Origin: Candidatus Helarchaeota archaeon
GTDB taxonomy: Archaea > Asgardarchaeota > Lokiarchaeia > Helarchaeales > HEL-GB-A
Direction of reading: 5' to 3'
Assembly (NCBI GenBank): GCA_013375455.1
Contig: JABXJT010000021.1
Span: 8,930-72,929, forward strand
DNA length: 64,000 nt
Shown here: one piece after another, positions 52,129 to 60,507 of the stretch
Layout of the letters: every line of letters begins with the position of its first letter
How positions within the stretch are numbered: position 1 is the first letter of the stretch
The notes under the pieces: model-generated
The model's input: only the letters and a program-made list of their open reading frames with translations
The model's database searches: none
Told to the model about the DNA's origin: nothing
Position numbers and translations under genes: made by a program

Positions 52129-52383
52129 TTAACAACCACCAGCTTGTGTTGCCATGACCGTGATGACATCCTTCTGAGGATGAATTCCTAAGCTTGCAAA
52201 TCGGACATTATCGGGCAAGACTTTCCCTTTATGAATGAATTGAATGGTTAAAATGGGATTTAGCTTATAAGACTTACGAACCATCTTTTTTGCAGCTGCA
52301 ACATTCGCATTTACATCAATGTCGACAGTCTTCACGGCCTGATCCGGTGGCACGCCCGTTAATCTGAATCTATATTCAACCAT
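52129..52383 (-). CDS. Ubiquitin-like protein ending Gly-Gly-Cys
   Basis: The 84-residue product (MVEYRFRLTG...) has the beta-grasp order: two N-terminal strands, a helix (AAAKKMVRKSYKL), then LTIQFIHKGKVLPDNVRF, SLGIHPQKDVITVM and AGGC. The K-G-K-x-L-x-D/N-x-x motif and the VITVM-x-x-x-GG end are like ubiquitin (K-G-x-x-L-x-D and L-x-LR-GG). One Cys follows the Gly-Gly, so it should need trimming by a protease to expose a conjugatable di-glycine. ATG at 52383 is chosen because AAGTGAT lies at the right distance; a longer frame from 52431 is less likely. No E1, E2 or JAMM gene is in the window. Single-residue tails after GG are common in ubiquitin precursors. Confidence 0.75.
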   Translation of the reverse strand: MVEYRFRLTGVPPDQAVKTVDIDVNANVAAAKKMVRKSYKLNPILTIQFIHKGKVLPDNVRFASLGIHPQKDVITVMATQAGGC

Positions 52384-52748
52384 AATTATCACTTCATTAT
52401 GTGCTTCTACTTTAAAAGCATGTATATACAACCACTTTTAAACCTTATCAAGAAGCTTTTGACTGATAATATTTTATGAAAGAAAGTATATAATATTTTG
52501 GTAAGAATTATTAGAGAAGAGTTTGGGGGACTTTTCCTTTAAGTCTCATATAATCAGAGTTAGTATATATTTATAGTATGTGGGAATTTCTGAATCATTG
52601 GAATGATTTCTAATAACGATACATTATTAAAAATATACTCAATTTTTAAATTTAAAAAAGTATTAATTTAATATATAAATATATACCATTAAATAGGAGG
52701 GTAAGGTAATATAAATTGAAGGAATTTTTATGAGTAGGACTTGATTTA
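52384..52748. other. Divergent promoter region
   Basis: This AT-rich spacer separates the ubiquitin-like gene from the next plus-strand gene. It holds an inverted repeat AATCATT/AATGATT at 52593-52608 with a two-base loop, and GACTT/AAGTC pairs at about 52540-52556. Both could be operators. No gene or tRNA is seen. Confidence 0.4.
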
Positions 52749-53579
52749 ATGACGCATTCGACTGTTGAATTAAATTTCGCGAAAATCAGGAACAATTGGA
52801 CCATCCTAGAGCAGAAATTTGAATCAGCTGAGTATATCCGGATAGATAATATTATACACGAGGAGGATTCAATAACCATCCAGAAGGTTCGTAAAAAATA
52901 TCGAATCCGAATTAAATTAGAATTAAGGATTGATAATGAATTTAGTCTAATGCATTTAACTTCAAAGGTTATTTTACTAAAAAATTTGAGATTTGTGAAA
53001 GAATTTAATATCCCTGAATCCTCATCGAATAACGTGTTCATTTACACCTATACACGAACGGTTTCGAACATGCAGGATGTAATCGACACGATTAATAAAT
53101 TATACACGAAATTTTTAAGCTTTAAAGCATCCATTGAAATGAAAAAGAATGCGCTCATGGTTTTCATTGACAATTCTTTAGCGACGCTATATCCATATCA
53201 ACACGAGATCATCCAACCGAAACATAAAAAGGTAAAGGAAATCGTAGATGCCCTAATTGATGCATTCGTGCAAGATCGAAATTATAGTGGGTGTGTTAAT
53301 ACGAGCTTGATGGAGGTTTCTTGGGGCATCCGTACTGCGCGGCAAGTCGCGAATTTAATTAACAATACTCCAGAAATAGTCTATCGGGTCTTGCGAAACA
53401 GCAAGTCTCGTAATCAACTATTAAAATTTGTTGATCTTGTTCCTTACACAGGACCAGGACGACATATTAAGGGGGATGGGCAAGGGCGAGCTTTTCGAAT
53501 TAAAATGGAAAATCCTTATATTGTGGAGAAATTAAAGGAAATGGGAATACCCCTTAATGTGATTTTCCCAGGCGGTTAA
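52749..53579 (+). CDS. Unknown protein (276 aa)
   Basis: I do not recognise a family. The first 130 residues are strand-rich and charged (KYRIRIKLELRIDNEF, VFIYTYTRTV). The last 90 residues contain helices and a segment TARQVANLINNTPEIVYRVLR (shown in parts) that resembles a helix-turn-helix, followed by a Gly-rich GPGRHIKGDGQGRAFRIKM and a final FPGG. That ending is not a ubiquitin-like tail, since no beta-grasp fold precedes it. It starts ATG after AGGACT. The next gene follows after 44 bases on the same strand. Confidence 0.5.
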   Translation: MTHSTVELNFAKIRNNWTILEQKFESAEYIRIDNIIHEEDSITIQKVRKKYRIRIKLELRIDNEFSLMHLTSKVILLKNLRFVKEFNIPESSSNNVFIYTYTRTVSNMQDVIDTINKLYTKFLSFKASIEMKKNALMVFIDNSLATLYPYQHEIIQPKHKKVKEIVDALIDAFVQDRNYSGCVNTSLMEVSWGIRTARQVANLINNTPEIVYRVLRNSKSRNQLLKFVDLVPYTGPGRHIKGDGQGRAFRIKMENPYIVEKLKEMGIPLNVIFPGG

Positions 53580-53623
53580 ATTACATCTCTATTCTTTATC
53601 AAAAGCACGGGGCGTAAATAAGC

Positions 53624-55117
53624 ATGGAAATTAACGATACTGAAATTGTTTGGTTATACGTGGTAGATTCAGGAAAATGGCTGATTAAACGGAAAGAACT
53701 TATTAGTATTGCGGAGGATTTAATGGAAAAAGGTAAGTCAGTAGAAGGGATCGTCCGTTACTTAACAGTGGAAGAAATAGAGGAACAAGCCGGCGCTGAG
53801 AAAAAGATGAAGGCGATTATTAAGGCAAGAAATGATGAAATTCTAGAAAATCTGAAATTACTCTATAAGTCCGATATGGATAATGTTAATCCAGAATATA
53901 TTGAGAACCTTCAATTTTTTCGTGCAAAAATGGTAGATTTTGAAATGGTACTTCCTGGTGATCGGGTCGAGCCAGTTGAGGTGCGTCTGAATTATCACAG
54001 CTCCGGGATTTTTATTTTGGAATTATGGTTGAAATTAAAAAATATGGCTCTTACTCCAGATATTATCAACGAATTACAGTTACTTCCTCGTGAAGAAGAA
54101 GAAATCACGGTTAAGTTACCTCGTCAACTCTTAGAAGACTATTCATTAATAAACCGGAAAATAGCTGAACTACTACAGAAGAAGCCGAAGAGTAAAATTT
54201 TCACATTAAATTTAACATTTCACGAAATTGTCTGGATGTATTGGGCGATAATTGCTTATATAGCAAATAATGAAAAAGCGAAGGATTCTAAAGAACTTCT
54301 CCATTCGCTTAGATATAATGTATTTCATTTTTTTCCCATTATGGTTTTTCATTTCCCAGAAGTTCCGAGTCCAGAAGATTTATTTGAGAAACATAAAGCC
54401 GACCTCTATAGAATGCTTTTTCAAGAAATTTACTTGGACTCGCCCCATATACGCCCCCAATTAATAGATGATGCGTTCAAGAATGAAAATAATTTAGCAG
54501 AACGAACTGATGACGCACTTTTTTTTAGTAAAGAGAGTTGCATCCTCCTTTATACCAAAGAAAGTCAATCGATTCTAAGTTATATTGCAGAAAAGCGAAA
54601 AACCTCCGTTGAAGCTCAAATTTTTCTAGAAAAACTAGATGTGATACTCGTCCAGGAATTTTTGAATTTGCAACGCTACACGATGGAAATGTATGATTAC
54701 CTTCTCTCGAAAAAATCAATTTCTGAAATGGAAACTGATGAATTAGCACAAATGCGAGGCAGTTTATCAAAGGTGATAGAAGAATTTTATAATGTTAAAC
54801 TATTAATCAAGACTTCTACTCACAAGCGTCTTGAGAGGGGGCGAATACAAGTCTTCGAACTCGAAAAATCTCTAGAAGTTCTTGAAAAGAAACTTGATTT
54901 AGTTGATGCCGCAGTCACCAGCATTCATAATAACTTAATGGAGTTTCTAACCATCTTGCTTGGCATACTCGTTCAGGTAGGACCAATAATTGCTGTTACG
55001 ATTGTTGCTCCACAATATGCAGTGATCGCGGCAACTGTTTCTATTGGAGTCTTTATTGGAGTTTACTTCCTATACAAACAGCTTTACAGAATTTGGTACA
55101 GGCGATCTAGAAAATAA
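53624..55117 (+). CDS. Membrane-anchored protein with C-terminal helix pair (RMD1/DUF155-like?)
   Basis: The 497-residue protein is cytosolic for its first 435 residues and ends in two transmembrane helices (about 436-456 and 462-482), followed by a basic YKQLYRIWYRRSRK tail. The region before the helices (about 350-430) is a long helical hairpin with VFELEKSLEVLEKKLDLVDA, and the middle has SCILLYTKESQSILSYIAEK. The order, an alpha-beta part, a helical arm and a C-terminal TM pair, resembles RMD1/DUF155 or CorA-like proteins. That likeness is weak. No metal-channel GMN motif is seen, so a CorA transporter is unlikely. Confidence 0.4.
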   Translation: MEINDTEIVWLYVVDSGKWLIKRKELISIAEDLMEKGKSVEGIVRYLTVEEIEEQAGAEKKMKAIIKARNDEILENLKLLYKSDMDNVNPEYIENLQFFRAKMVDFEMVLPGDRVEPVEVRLNYHSSGIFILELWLKLKNMALTPDIINELQLLPREEEEITVKLPRQLLEDYSLINRKIAELLQKKPKSKIFTLNLTFHEIVWMYWAIIAYIANNEKAKDSKELLHSLRYNVFHFFPIMVFHFPEVPSPEDLFEKHKADLYRMLFQEIYLDSPHIRPQLIDDAFKNENNLAERTDDALFFSKESCILLYTKESQSILSYIAEKRKTSVEAQIFLEKLDVILVQEFLNLQRYTMEMYDYLLSKKSISEMETDELAQMRGSLSKVIEEFYNVKLLIKTSTHKRLERGRIQVFELEKSLEVLEKKLDLVDAAVTSIHNNLMEFLTILLGILVQVGPIIAVTIVAPQYAVIAATVSIGVFIGVYFLYKQLYRIWYRRSRK

Positions 55118-55147
55118 TCGAATTAAAAAAAGGAGTTTTTAAAAAAT

Positions 55148-55279
55148 TTATTCGTCATCTTCTTCTTCAAGAGCTTTAGTGAGTTTTTCATCCACTGACC
55201 CGCTCACGTCTTCTGCGCCTGCTTTTTTTCCAATCCATCCACGCAGGCGAGGTTTTTTCTTTTTATCATCTTCCGCCAT
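55148..55279 (-). CDS. Small charged protein (43 aa), unknown
   Basis: An ATG at 55279-55277 opens a 43-codon frame to TAA at 55150-55148. The product begins MAEDDKKKKPRLRGWIGKKA and ends in an acidic run (EEEDDE). A basic first half and acidic second half with one Trp recall the 56-residue ORF at 13213-13383. It lies in the convergent spacer between the TM-pair protein and the ARPP gene. Support is only the uninterrupted, biased composition. Confidence 0.45.
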   Translation of the reverse strand: MAEDDKKKKPRLRGWIGKKAGAEDVSGSVDEKLTKALEEEDDE

Positions 55280-55405
55280 TTTTAGACCTCATTAATTACA
55301 GGGTATAAATTATCATTTGTAATAGCTTATTTTTATTTTAAAAACTTAATTGAAAGAAAAATAAGAAAAGTTATAAAGACATTGAAAAAAAGGTTAGTCG
55401 TTTGA

Positions 55406-56479
55406 TTATGCAGTGTACGACTCTCGCCGGGGTGGTCTGTTTATTTGGCGTTGAAGTCGGCTGACACGCATTTGTTGGACCCTGGGACGTTCATCAGGGA
55501 AGATGCTCTTACCAACAACGTAGAGATGTACGAACTTATTATCATATACGAGTGAAATACCCGCCCAAATGAGATTTGCATCCGTAAACTCGACGATAAT
55601 TCCCAGTCCGACTCCTTTTCGTTCCTTAAATTGCATGGCATGTTTTTCAAAGCATTGCAGCGCGCGTTCATGAGCTTCAGCAGGAGTCAATGGTTTCAAC
55701 TTCTTGGCATTTGCGCCGCGTAAAAGCGCTTCCATGACATAAGAATTAATGAGATCCTTCCAAAAAATCTTGAAGGCCGCCGGAGTCCCGTAGAGTTCGA
55801 TGGCAACAACCTGATTATTCACGAGCCCGATGAGCCCAGCTTGATTTTTTACTATTTTAAAGTGCTTACTATAATCTTCGAGTTTCCCTTTTTGTGTTTC
55901 TTGCAATTGGATGCCGCTTCGCGTGGGAGATGCGCCGTAGCCGATTGCCATTTGATCCGACATTGCTTCAATGCTACCCCAGACTTCTGATTGCATGCTT
56001 CTCATTCGATAGGGTGCTCTCATTGCTTTAGCTGAAAGCCCAATTGTCATCTTTTGTGGTGACGTGCTAAACTTTTTGGACATTCGCTCAGCGGCCGTGC
56101 GGTAAGCCCAGCGGCTGCGTTCGATACACTTTGATGGAATTGGAATTGTAATTTCAGCTGAACTGCCTGCGGGAACAAGAATTGGCTCATAGATAGTCCG
56201 GTCCTGCTTTCCGCCTTTGACGACTTGCATATAAGGAATCAAGATTGGTTTAGTGCCTTTGTTTACAGCTTGTAACGAGGCGACTTCTTCACTTCCCATT
56301 TCCTGAATATACCCAAGGTCGGCTTCCTCAGCTTCTTTTATAGTAATGAAATCAAGAATATCATCTTTGAGCATTAAAGGAATGATCGTGAGATTCTTGT
56401 AATTTTGAGGTTCGTTAAACGTGACAAATTGAGTAAGGTTTTGAATGAAATTTTGAACTTTTTCCTTAGCAACACTCAT
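55406..56479 (-). CDS. ARPP-1/DUF6569-like protein
   Basis: The 357-residue protein shows YMQVVKGGKQDRTIYEPILVP and then IPSKCIERSRWAYRTA in adjacent blocks, the core of the ARPP-1 domain (ARG and Rhodanese-Phosphatase-superfamily-associated protein), where a G-G-x-Q-D-R strand is followed by a C-I/V-E-x-x-R-W motif. As I recall, the domain is linked by gene context to ADP-ribose or phosphate metabolism, but its chemistry is unknown. The C-terminal segment (FPDERPRVQQMRVSRLQ) is basic. It begins one base after the HTH gene's stop, so both form one operon. Confidence 0.7.
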   Translation of the reverse strand: MSVAKEKVQNFIQNLTQFVTFNEPQNYKNLTIIPLMLKDDILDFITIKEAEEADLGYIQEMGSEEVASLQAVNKGTKPILIPYMQVVKGGKQDRTIYEPILVPAGSSAEITIPIPSKCIERSRWAYRTAAERMSKKFSTSPQKMTIGLSAKAMRAPYRMRSMQSEVWGSIEAMSDQMAIGYGASPTRSGIQLQETQKGKLEDYSKHFKIVKNQAGLIGLVNNQVVAIELYGTPAAFKIFWKDLINSYVMEALLRGANAKKLKPLTPAEAHERALQCFEKHAMQFKERKGVGLGIIVEFTDANLIWAGISLVYDNKFVHLYVVGKSIFPDERPRVQQMRVSRLQRQINRPPRRESYTA

Positions 56480-56929
56480 CTATCTACCCTCCTTTTTCTT
56501 CATTTTCTGTTTTTTCTCTTTTCGAGGTAGATCCGTCTTTTGTTCTGTAAAAGTACGAATTGTTTTTAGTGCAGATTCTCCATTCTTGGTTATTTCGAAT
56601 CCTAATTCGGCACTATATGTTCCATTCTCTTGTTGTTTTATTCGCCATCCACGATATTTGGGACTTCTTTTTTCGGCATCATGTATTTGTCTGTATTGCT
56701 TCCGTACGAGTCCAGCCGTACGTAGCCGAGAAATGCGATGGGCAAGCGTAGATTTTTTTACTGGTATATTTTTAGTCTGCTCTAGTTTTGATTGCAACTC
56801 GCCAAGGCTCAAACCCTGCTTTTCGAGAGGTTCGAGAATAGCACGATTCTGTACTGCCTCTAATAATTGTATTTCTTTGATGTCCTCTTCATCTTTCAAA
56901 AAAGATGTAGTTTTTTTCTTTTTTTTCAT
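56480..56929 (-). CDS. Winged-helix transcription regulator
   Basis: A 149-residue DNA-binding protein. The HTH lies at about 40-90: LSLGELQSKLEQ, then VKKSTLAHRISRLRTAGLV, with a wing region ending in YRGWRIKQQ. The N-terminus and C-terminus are Lys-rich. The start ATG has GAGGTAG upstream. Immediately upstream are three TTGGAC half-sites (56944-56971), so autoregulation is likely, and the ARPP-1-like gene downstream is its natural target. The ligand or signal is not known. Confidence 0.75.
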   Translation of the reverse strand: MKKKKKTTSFLKDEEDIKEIQLLEAVQNRAILEPLEKQGLSLGELQSKLEQTKNIPVKKSTLAHRISRLRTAGLVRKQYRQIHDAEKRSPKYRGWRIKQQENGTYSAELGFEITKNGESALKTIRTFTEQKTDLPRKEKKQKMKKKEGR

Positions 56930-56943
56930 ATTTCTACCTCTTT

Positions 56944-56971
56944 TTGGACGTTAAGTCCAAAATTTTTGGAC
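56944..56971. promoter_or_regulatory. Operator of the HTH/ARPP operon
   Basis: TTGGAC and GTCCAA form an inverted repeat with a five-base spacer (56944-56960), and a third TTGGAC follows at 56966-56971, 22 bases from the first, two helical turns. On the minus strand CTATAAAAAGG lies at about 56993-57003, so the operator covers the expected transcription start, where a bound repressor would block RNA polymerase. The start codon is 15 bases away. Confidence 0.6.
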
Positions 56972-57054
56972 AAATAGTGTAAGAAAATGATCCTTTTTAT
57001 AGTTATGGAAATTTGGTTTTCAAACAAGAATGGTGAATTAAAGTCAAAATGAAG

Positions 57055-58161
57055 TTATAGATGATCCCAGGCTAATTCTTTTAAAAATTCTTCTTCGAAA
57101 ATCTTCTCTGTCTTGTTCCATTGAATTAATTTAGTTAAATTTTCCTTAAATTTTTTGTAATTTTCTGGATCTTCTGGATCCAAGTAAAAAACGAGTAGAT
57201 AGGCAGCTTCAGGTGGTAGAAAATCGGATTCATAGAGGGTATTAAATGTTTTCTCATTGATAGTCATATCAATTACTTTTTTATAAACAAATTTCTGAAG
57301 ATTTTTAATTAAATCGGGATATTCTTTATTGAGCAGCCTGTGGAGTTCTCGATATTTTTTTGCAATAAATTTCCCAGATAAGTTTTTGAATTCATCTTCG
57401 ATCGTGCTTGATTGAATTTTTTGTAATAAAGTCTCTTTGAGATCAGGGTCTTTAATCTCTAAAAACTCATTAAAGCGTTTGGTTTTAATAAAAATATTAA
57501 TAAATTCATCCTGGATCTTTTTGTGGTTTTCTTTTCGGGAGCAATTGACGATGTTCTCAAGTTCCTTTTCAGATAGTTTACTTTTTTCCCAGAAAGAGGC
57601 ATAATCTTCTTTGAGATACTTAAAAATTAATGTTAGATCTTCCTCCCAGAATTTTTTTGACCCCAAACCATAAAGAATTACAACTCCTTCGCCAACAAAT
57701 TGAAAAGCAAAAATGGGCCTGTAGTTCCCTTCAATTACAACTTCTGCTGATTCTTTCTCCTGTACAAGAAAATGTATGTATTTTTTAATTGGTAATTTGC
57801 TTTCTTTTCCGAAGTTAATCATATGTGCATTAACGTGGGCGAGTAAATTTTCCTGCTGAAAGACGGGGCTTACCTGAAATTTCTCATAGATCTCCGATAA
57901 TTTTTCCAGGTAAAGTGGATTGAACGGGGGGATTAAAATCAAAATCCCTCCTTTCTCTACATAATCATATAAAACCTCCGCTTCATCGGGAGAATACGCT
58001 TTCCATCGAACTTTCTTTTTAACAGGAGGAAAGACGATTAAAACTTCTTGGAAATCCTCAGCTTTTGTAATTTTATCAATGAGGAACAACTCTAAGTTTT
58101 TATTATCCATAATTTCATCCGGTGCGCCTCTAAAATCACCAATGATATCTATATTTATCAT
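57055..58161 (-). CDS. Unknown protein with GATase-like (DUF4350/GIFT-like) N-terminal domain
   Basis: The first 200 residues look like a Rossmann-type domain of the glutamine-amidotransferase-like kind: VLIVFPP, EVLYDYVEKGGILILIPPFNP, and later FAFQFVGEGVVILYGLGSKKFW. The pattern of a helix, Gly-Gly turn and a hydrophobic strand is shared with DUF4350 and the GIFT domain of IFT52. No catalytic Cys-His pair is seen, so amidotransferase activity is not expected. The second half is helical and charged (KKIQDEFINIFIKTKRF). A possible binding protein, of unknown job. It stands between the HTH operon and the divergently read methyltransferase gene. Confidence 0.4.
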   Translation of the reverse strand: MINIDIIGDFRGAPDEIMDNKNLELFLIDKITKAEDFQEVLIVFPPVKKKVRWKAYSPDEAEVLYDYVEKGGILILIPPFNPLYLEKLSEIYEKFQVSPVFQQENLLAHVNAHMINFGKESKLPIKKYIHFLVQEKESAEVVIEGNYRPIFAFQFVGEGVVILYGLGSKKFWEEDLTLIFKYLKEDYASFWEKSKLSEKELENIVNCSRKENHKKIQDEFINIFIKTKRFNEFLEIKDPDLKETLLQKIQSSTIEDEFKNLSGKFIAKKYRELHRLLNKEYPDLIKNLQKFVYKKVIDMTINEKTFNTLYESDFLPPEAAYLLVFYLDPEDPENYKKFKENLTKLIQWNKTEKIFEEEFLKELAWDHL

Positions 58162-58360
58162 CGTTCATCTCTCTTCCAATTTTCTGGCAAAAAAACAGAC
58201 TCATATCGAAATCCACATTGTAAAGAAACTTTTACATGATATTAAAATGGTACTTCTCATTAATTTTTAATCTCGCGCTTGATAATAAATTAATTAGTGA
58301 GTCTTAAGAATCAAATCCCAATTGAGATGCTCAATGATTTTATAAAAGGATGATTTACAG

Positions 58361-59086
58361 TTGGTTCAAAATTCGAGCGAGACCAGGCACTCAGTGAAAG
58401 AGGCATTCGAAAGAATTGCAAGAGATTGGGATCGTTTACGGGAGAAGCCTTGGCCTGTATTGATGAAGTTTTTTGAACAGTTTAATTATTTACATTTATT
58501 CCAAAATAATTATCTGTTAGACTTGGGCTGTGGAAACGGTCGCCACTCTTTATTATTTTCTGATATGACAAATCACGTAATTGGAGTGGATTTTTCACTC
58601 AATTTACTAAAAATAGCAAAGAAAAAAGCTGATCAGCAGAATATCGACAATGTATCTTATGTCATGGCTGATATTACTTTATTACCTTTTAAAAATGAAG
58701 CTTTCTCTAATATTATATATCTTTCAACGCTTCATCATATTCCCATGAAAATGAATAGATTAAAAAATCTAATGGATATTAATCGGATTCTTAAACAGGG
58801 TGGATATTGCCTCATTAGTGTTTGGAGACGGTGGCAGAAACGTTTTTTCTGGCATTTTTTCAAACAATTATTTAAACCAAGCCATTCGGGAGAATTTGGG
58901 GACATAAATATTCCGTGGAAAAAACAGGATGGTGTTGTAGTTCAGCGGTTTTATCATCTATTTTCTCAAAAAGAACTGAAAAAAATAATCCAAAGTTTGG
59001 AGTTCCAACTAGTGTTAATGAAGAATTTCGGGGGGCCGACTAATCGAGATAATATCTTCGTAGTTTTAAAGAAATTAAGTGAGTGA
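58361..59086 (+). CDS. Trm9/ALKBH8-like SAM-dependent methyltransferase
   Basis: The class I methyltransferase core is seen as LLDLGCGNGRHS (about 51-62), GVDFSLNLLKIA and ADITLLPFKNEAFSNIIYLS. The N-terminus (SVKEAFERIARDWDRLREKPWP) and the C-terminus (DINIPWKKQDG and RFYHLFSQKELKKII) match the Trm9/ALKBH8 family, which finishes wobble-uridine mcm5 modification in eukaryotic tRNAs with Trm112. A Trm112 homologue is not in the window. The start is TTG at 58361, and TTTTATAAAAGG lies only about 16-28 bases upstream, so the message may be leaderless. An inverted repeat ATTGAG/CTCAAT at 58321-58335 flanks the promoter. Confidence 0.7.
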   Translation: MVQNSSETRHSVKEAFERIARDWDRLREKPWPVLMKFFEQFNYLHLFQNNYLLDLGCGNGRHSLLFSDMTNHVIGVDFSLNLLKIAKKKADQQNIDNVSYVMADITLLPFKNEAFSNIIYLSTLHHIPMKMNRLKNLMDINRILKQGGYCLISVWRRWQKRFFWHFFKQLFKPSHSGEFGDINIPWKKQDGVVVQRFYHLFSQKELKKIIQSLEFQLVLMKNFGGPTNRDNIFVVLKKLSE

Positions 59087-59106
59087 AGTATTTGAAATTA
59101 AAAATT

Positions 59107-60360
59107 TTAGCCAGTAAGCGTCCAGCTCCAGAACTTTGAGATATTTTTAAAGCGCCATGGCTGTACATATCTGATTTTACCTACAGCTACACTAAGGTCT
59201 TTGATAACAAACTGTGAACTTTCCATGGCAACCATTTTCCCATATTTCCCTTCTTGTATGAGTTGTAAGAGATGAATACCATAATTTATTGACATGTAAG
59301 CATCAAAAGCGCTGGTTGCGGTGGTACGGGAAAGATATCCAGTCTGTATTGCACGAGTTCGTATGTGAAGTTTTTCTGCAATGTAATCGGCAACTATTTT
59401 TCCAACTCCGAGTTTATCTAAGCGTACATGCCCAAATTCGTCTTTTGGAATATCTTTTGATTCTTTCTCGATAATTTTTTCGAGGATTTCATCGGTGTAT
59501 CCTTCTGCAACACAAACTATAGTGTATCTCTTACCACGGCTTATTCTATGTTCAATTATCTCAACAACTGAATCAACATTAAATTCCATATTGCGATATT
59601 CTTCAAGTTCAGGATATTGATCTTTATCTTCAACTCTGGCGCGATAGAATTCTGGAATCAATATAGCGTGGGCACCACCAGCGGCACCTCCCTCTAGCGC
59701 TATCCATCCTGCCCGGCGCCCCATAGCTTCAACCACAAAGACGCCATTGGTAGATTTTGCATCGTACATTAATGCCCGTATAAATTGCGCGACAGCATTG
59801 ATCGCGGAATCAAACCCAAAACAATAATCGGTTCCCATAATATCATTATCAATAGTTTTTGGTGCACCGACAACATTTAGTTCATGCTTGTGAAGCTCAT
59901 TTGCAACGGCAAGCGTGTCATCCCCACCTAAACACGCTAAAGCCTTTAAGCCTAATTCATCAAAAACTTGTTTGGCCCTTTCGACTCCACCCTGAATTTT
60001 CATTAAATTGGTTCGAGAATTTCTTAATATCGAGCCTGGTCGGTCGATGATTCCAGATACGCCCAATACGTTAATATCATTTATTGAAGAAATGTGAGTT
60101 CTATTCGGGTCGAGGGCTTCGGGGACTAAAATGGAATAATTCCGTTCAATTAATCCTAAATACCCATCATGGAACCCAATAACTCCTATATTATTCTCAT
60201 ACGCCGCATATACGAAGGCTTGTATTGTAGCATTTAAACCGGGTGCTGGCCCACCAGCTGTCAAGATGCCAACGTAATCATTGAGTTTGAAATTCATTAT
60301 TTGTTTTGGTAATTGGTTTTCAGACATTTTTTTTATATCCATCCTTCTAATAAGAGCCAT
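59107..60360 (-). CDS. Phosphofructokinase, pyrophosphate-type signature
   Basis: The enzyme phosphorylates fructose 6-phosphate. Core motifs are GILTAGGPAPGLNATIQAF near residue 32, GGDDT near 144, PKTIDNDIMGTDYCFGFDSA from about 166, and MGRRAGWIALEGG. The residue after GGD is Asp and the motif is PKTIDND, the pair that marks PPi-dependent rather than ATP-dependent enzymes (ATP types carry Gly in both places). The start is uncertain: codons 7 (MDIKK), 12 (MSENQ) and 22 (MNFKL) are alternatives. A perfect palindrome CTCTTAAGAG lies at 60361-60370. A class II aldolase gene is divergent, 147 bases away. Confidence 0.85.
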   Translation of the reverse strand: MALIRRMDIKKMSENQLPKQIMNFKLNDYVGILTAGGPAPGLNATIQAFVYAAYENNIGVIGFHDGYLGLIERNYSILVPEALDPNRTHISSINDINVLGVSGIIDRPGSILRNSRTNLMKIQGGVERAKQVFDELGLKALACLGGDDTLAVANELHKHELNVVGAPKTIDNDIMGTDYCFGFDSAINAVAQFIRALMYDAKSTNGVFVVEAMGRRAGWIALEGGAAGGAHAILIPEFYRARVEDKDQYPELEEYRNMEFNVDSVVEIIEHRISRGKRYTIVCVAEGYTDEILEKIIEKESKDIPKDEFGHVRLDKLGVGKIVADYIAEKLHIRTRAIQTGYLSRTTATSAFDAYMSINYGIHLLQLIQEGKYGKMVAMESSQFVIKDLSVAVGKIRYVQPWRFKNISKFWSWTLTG

Positions 60361-60507
60361 CTCTTAAGAGTTACCCGATCTGTATATTAGTCAATTTCAT
60401 TAAAAAGATTATTTCTTATCATAGGAATAAAAAAGAAGAATGCGTAAGTTAAAAAAAGGAGATGAAGATAGGAATAAGTATATTCTCAGAAAGTCGAGGT
60501 ATTGAAA

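Noticed and set aside
52749..53579. C-terminal FPGG as a ubiquitin-like tail
   Set aside because: The protein has no beta-grasp fold; the last region is Gly/basic and helical. Chance ending.
53624..55117. CorA magnesium transporter
   Set aside because: Topology is similar but the GMN motif before the last helix is absent.
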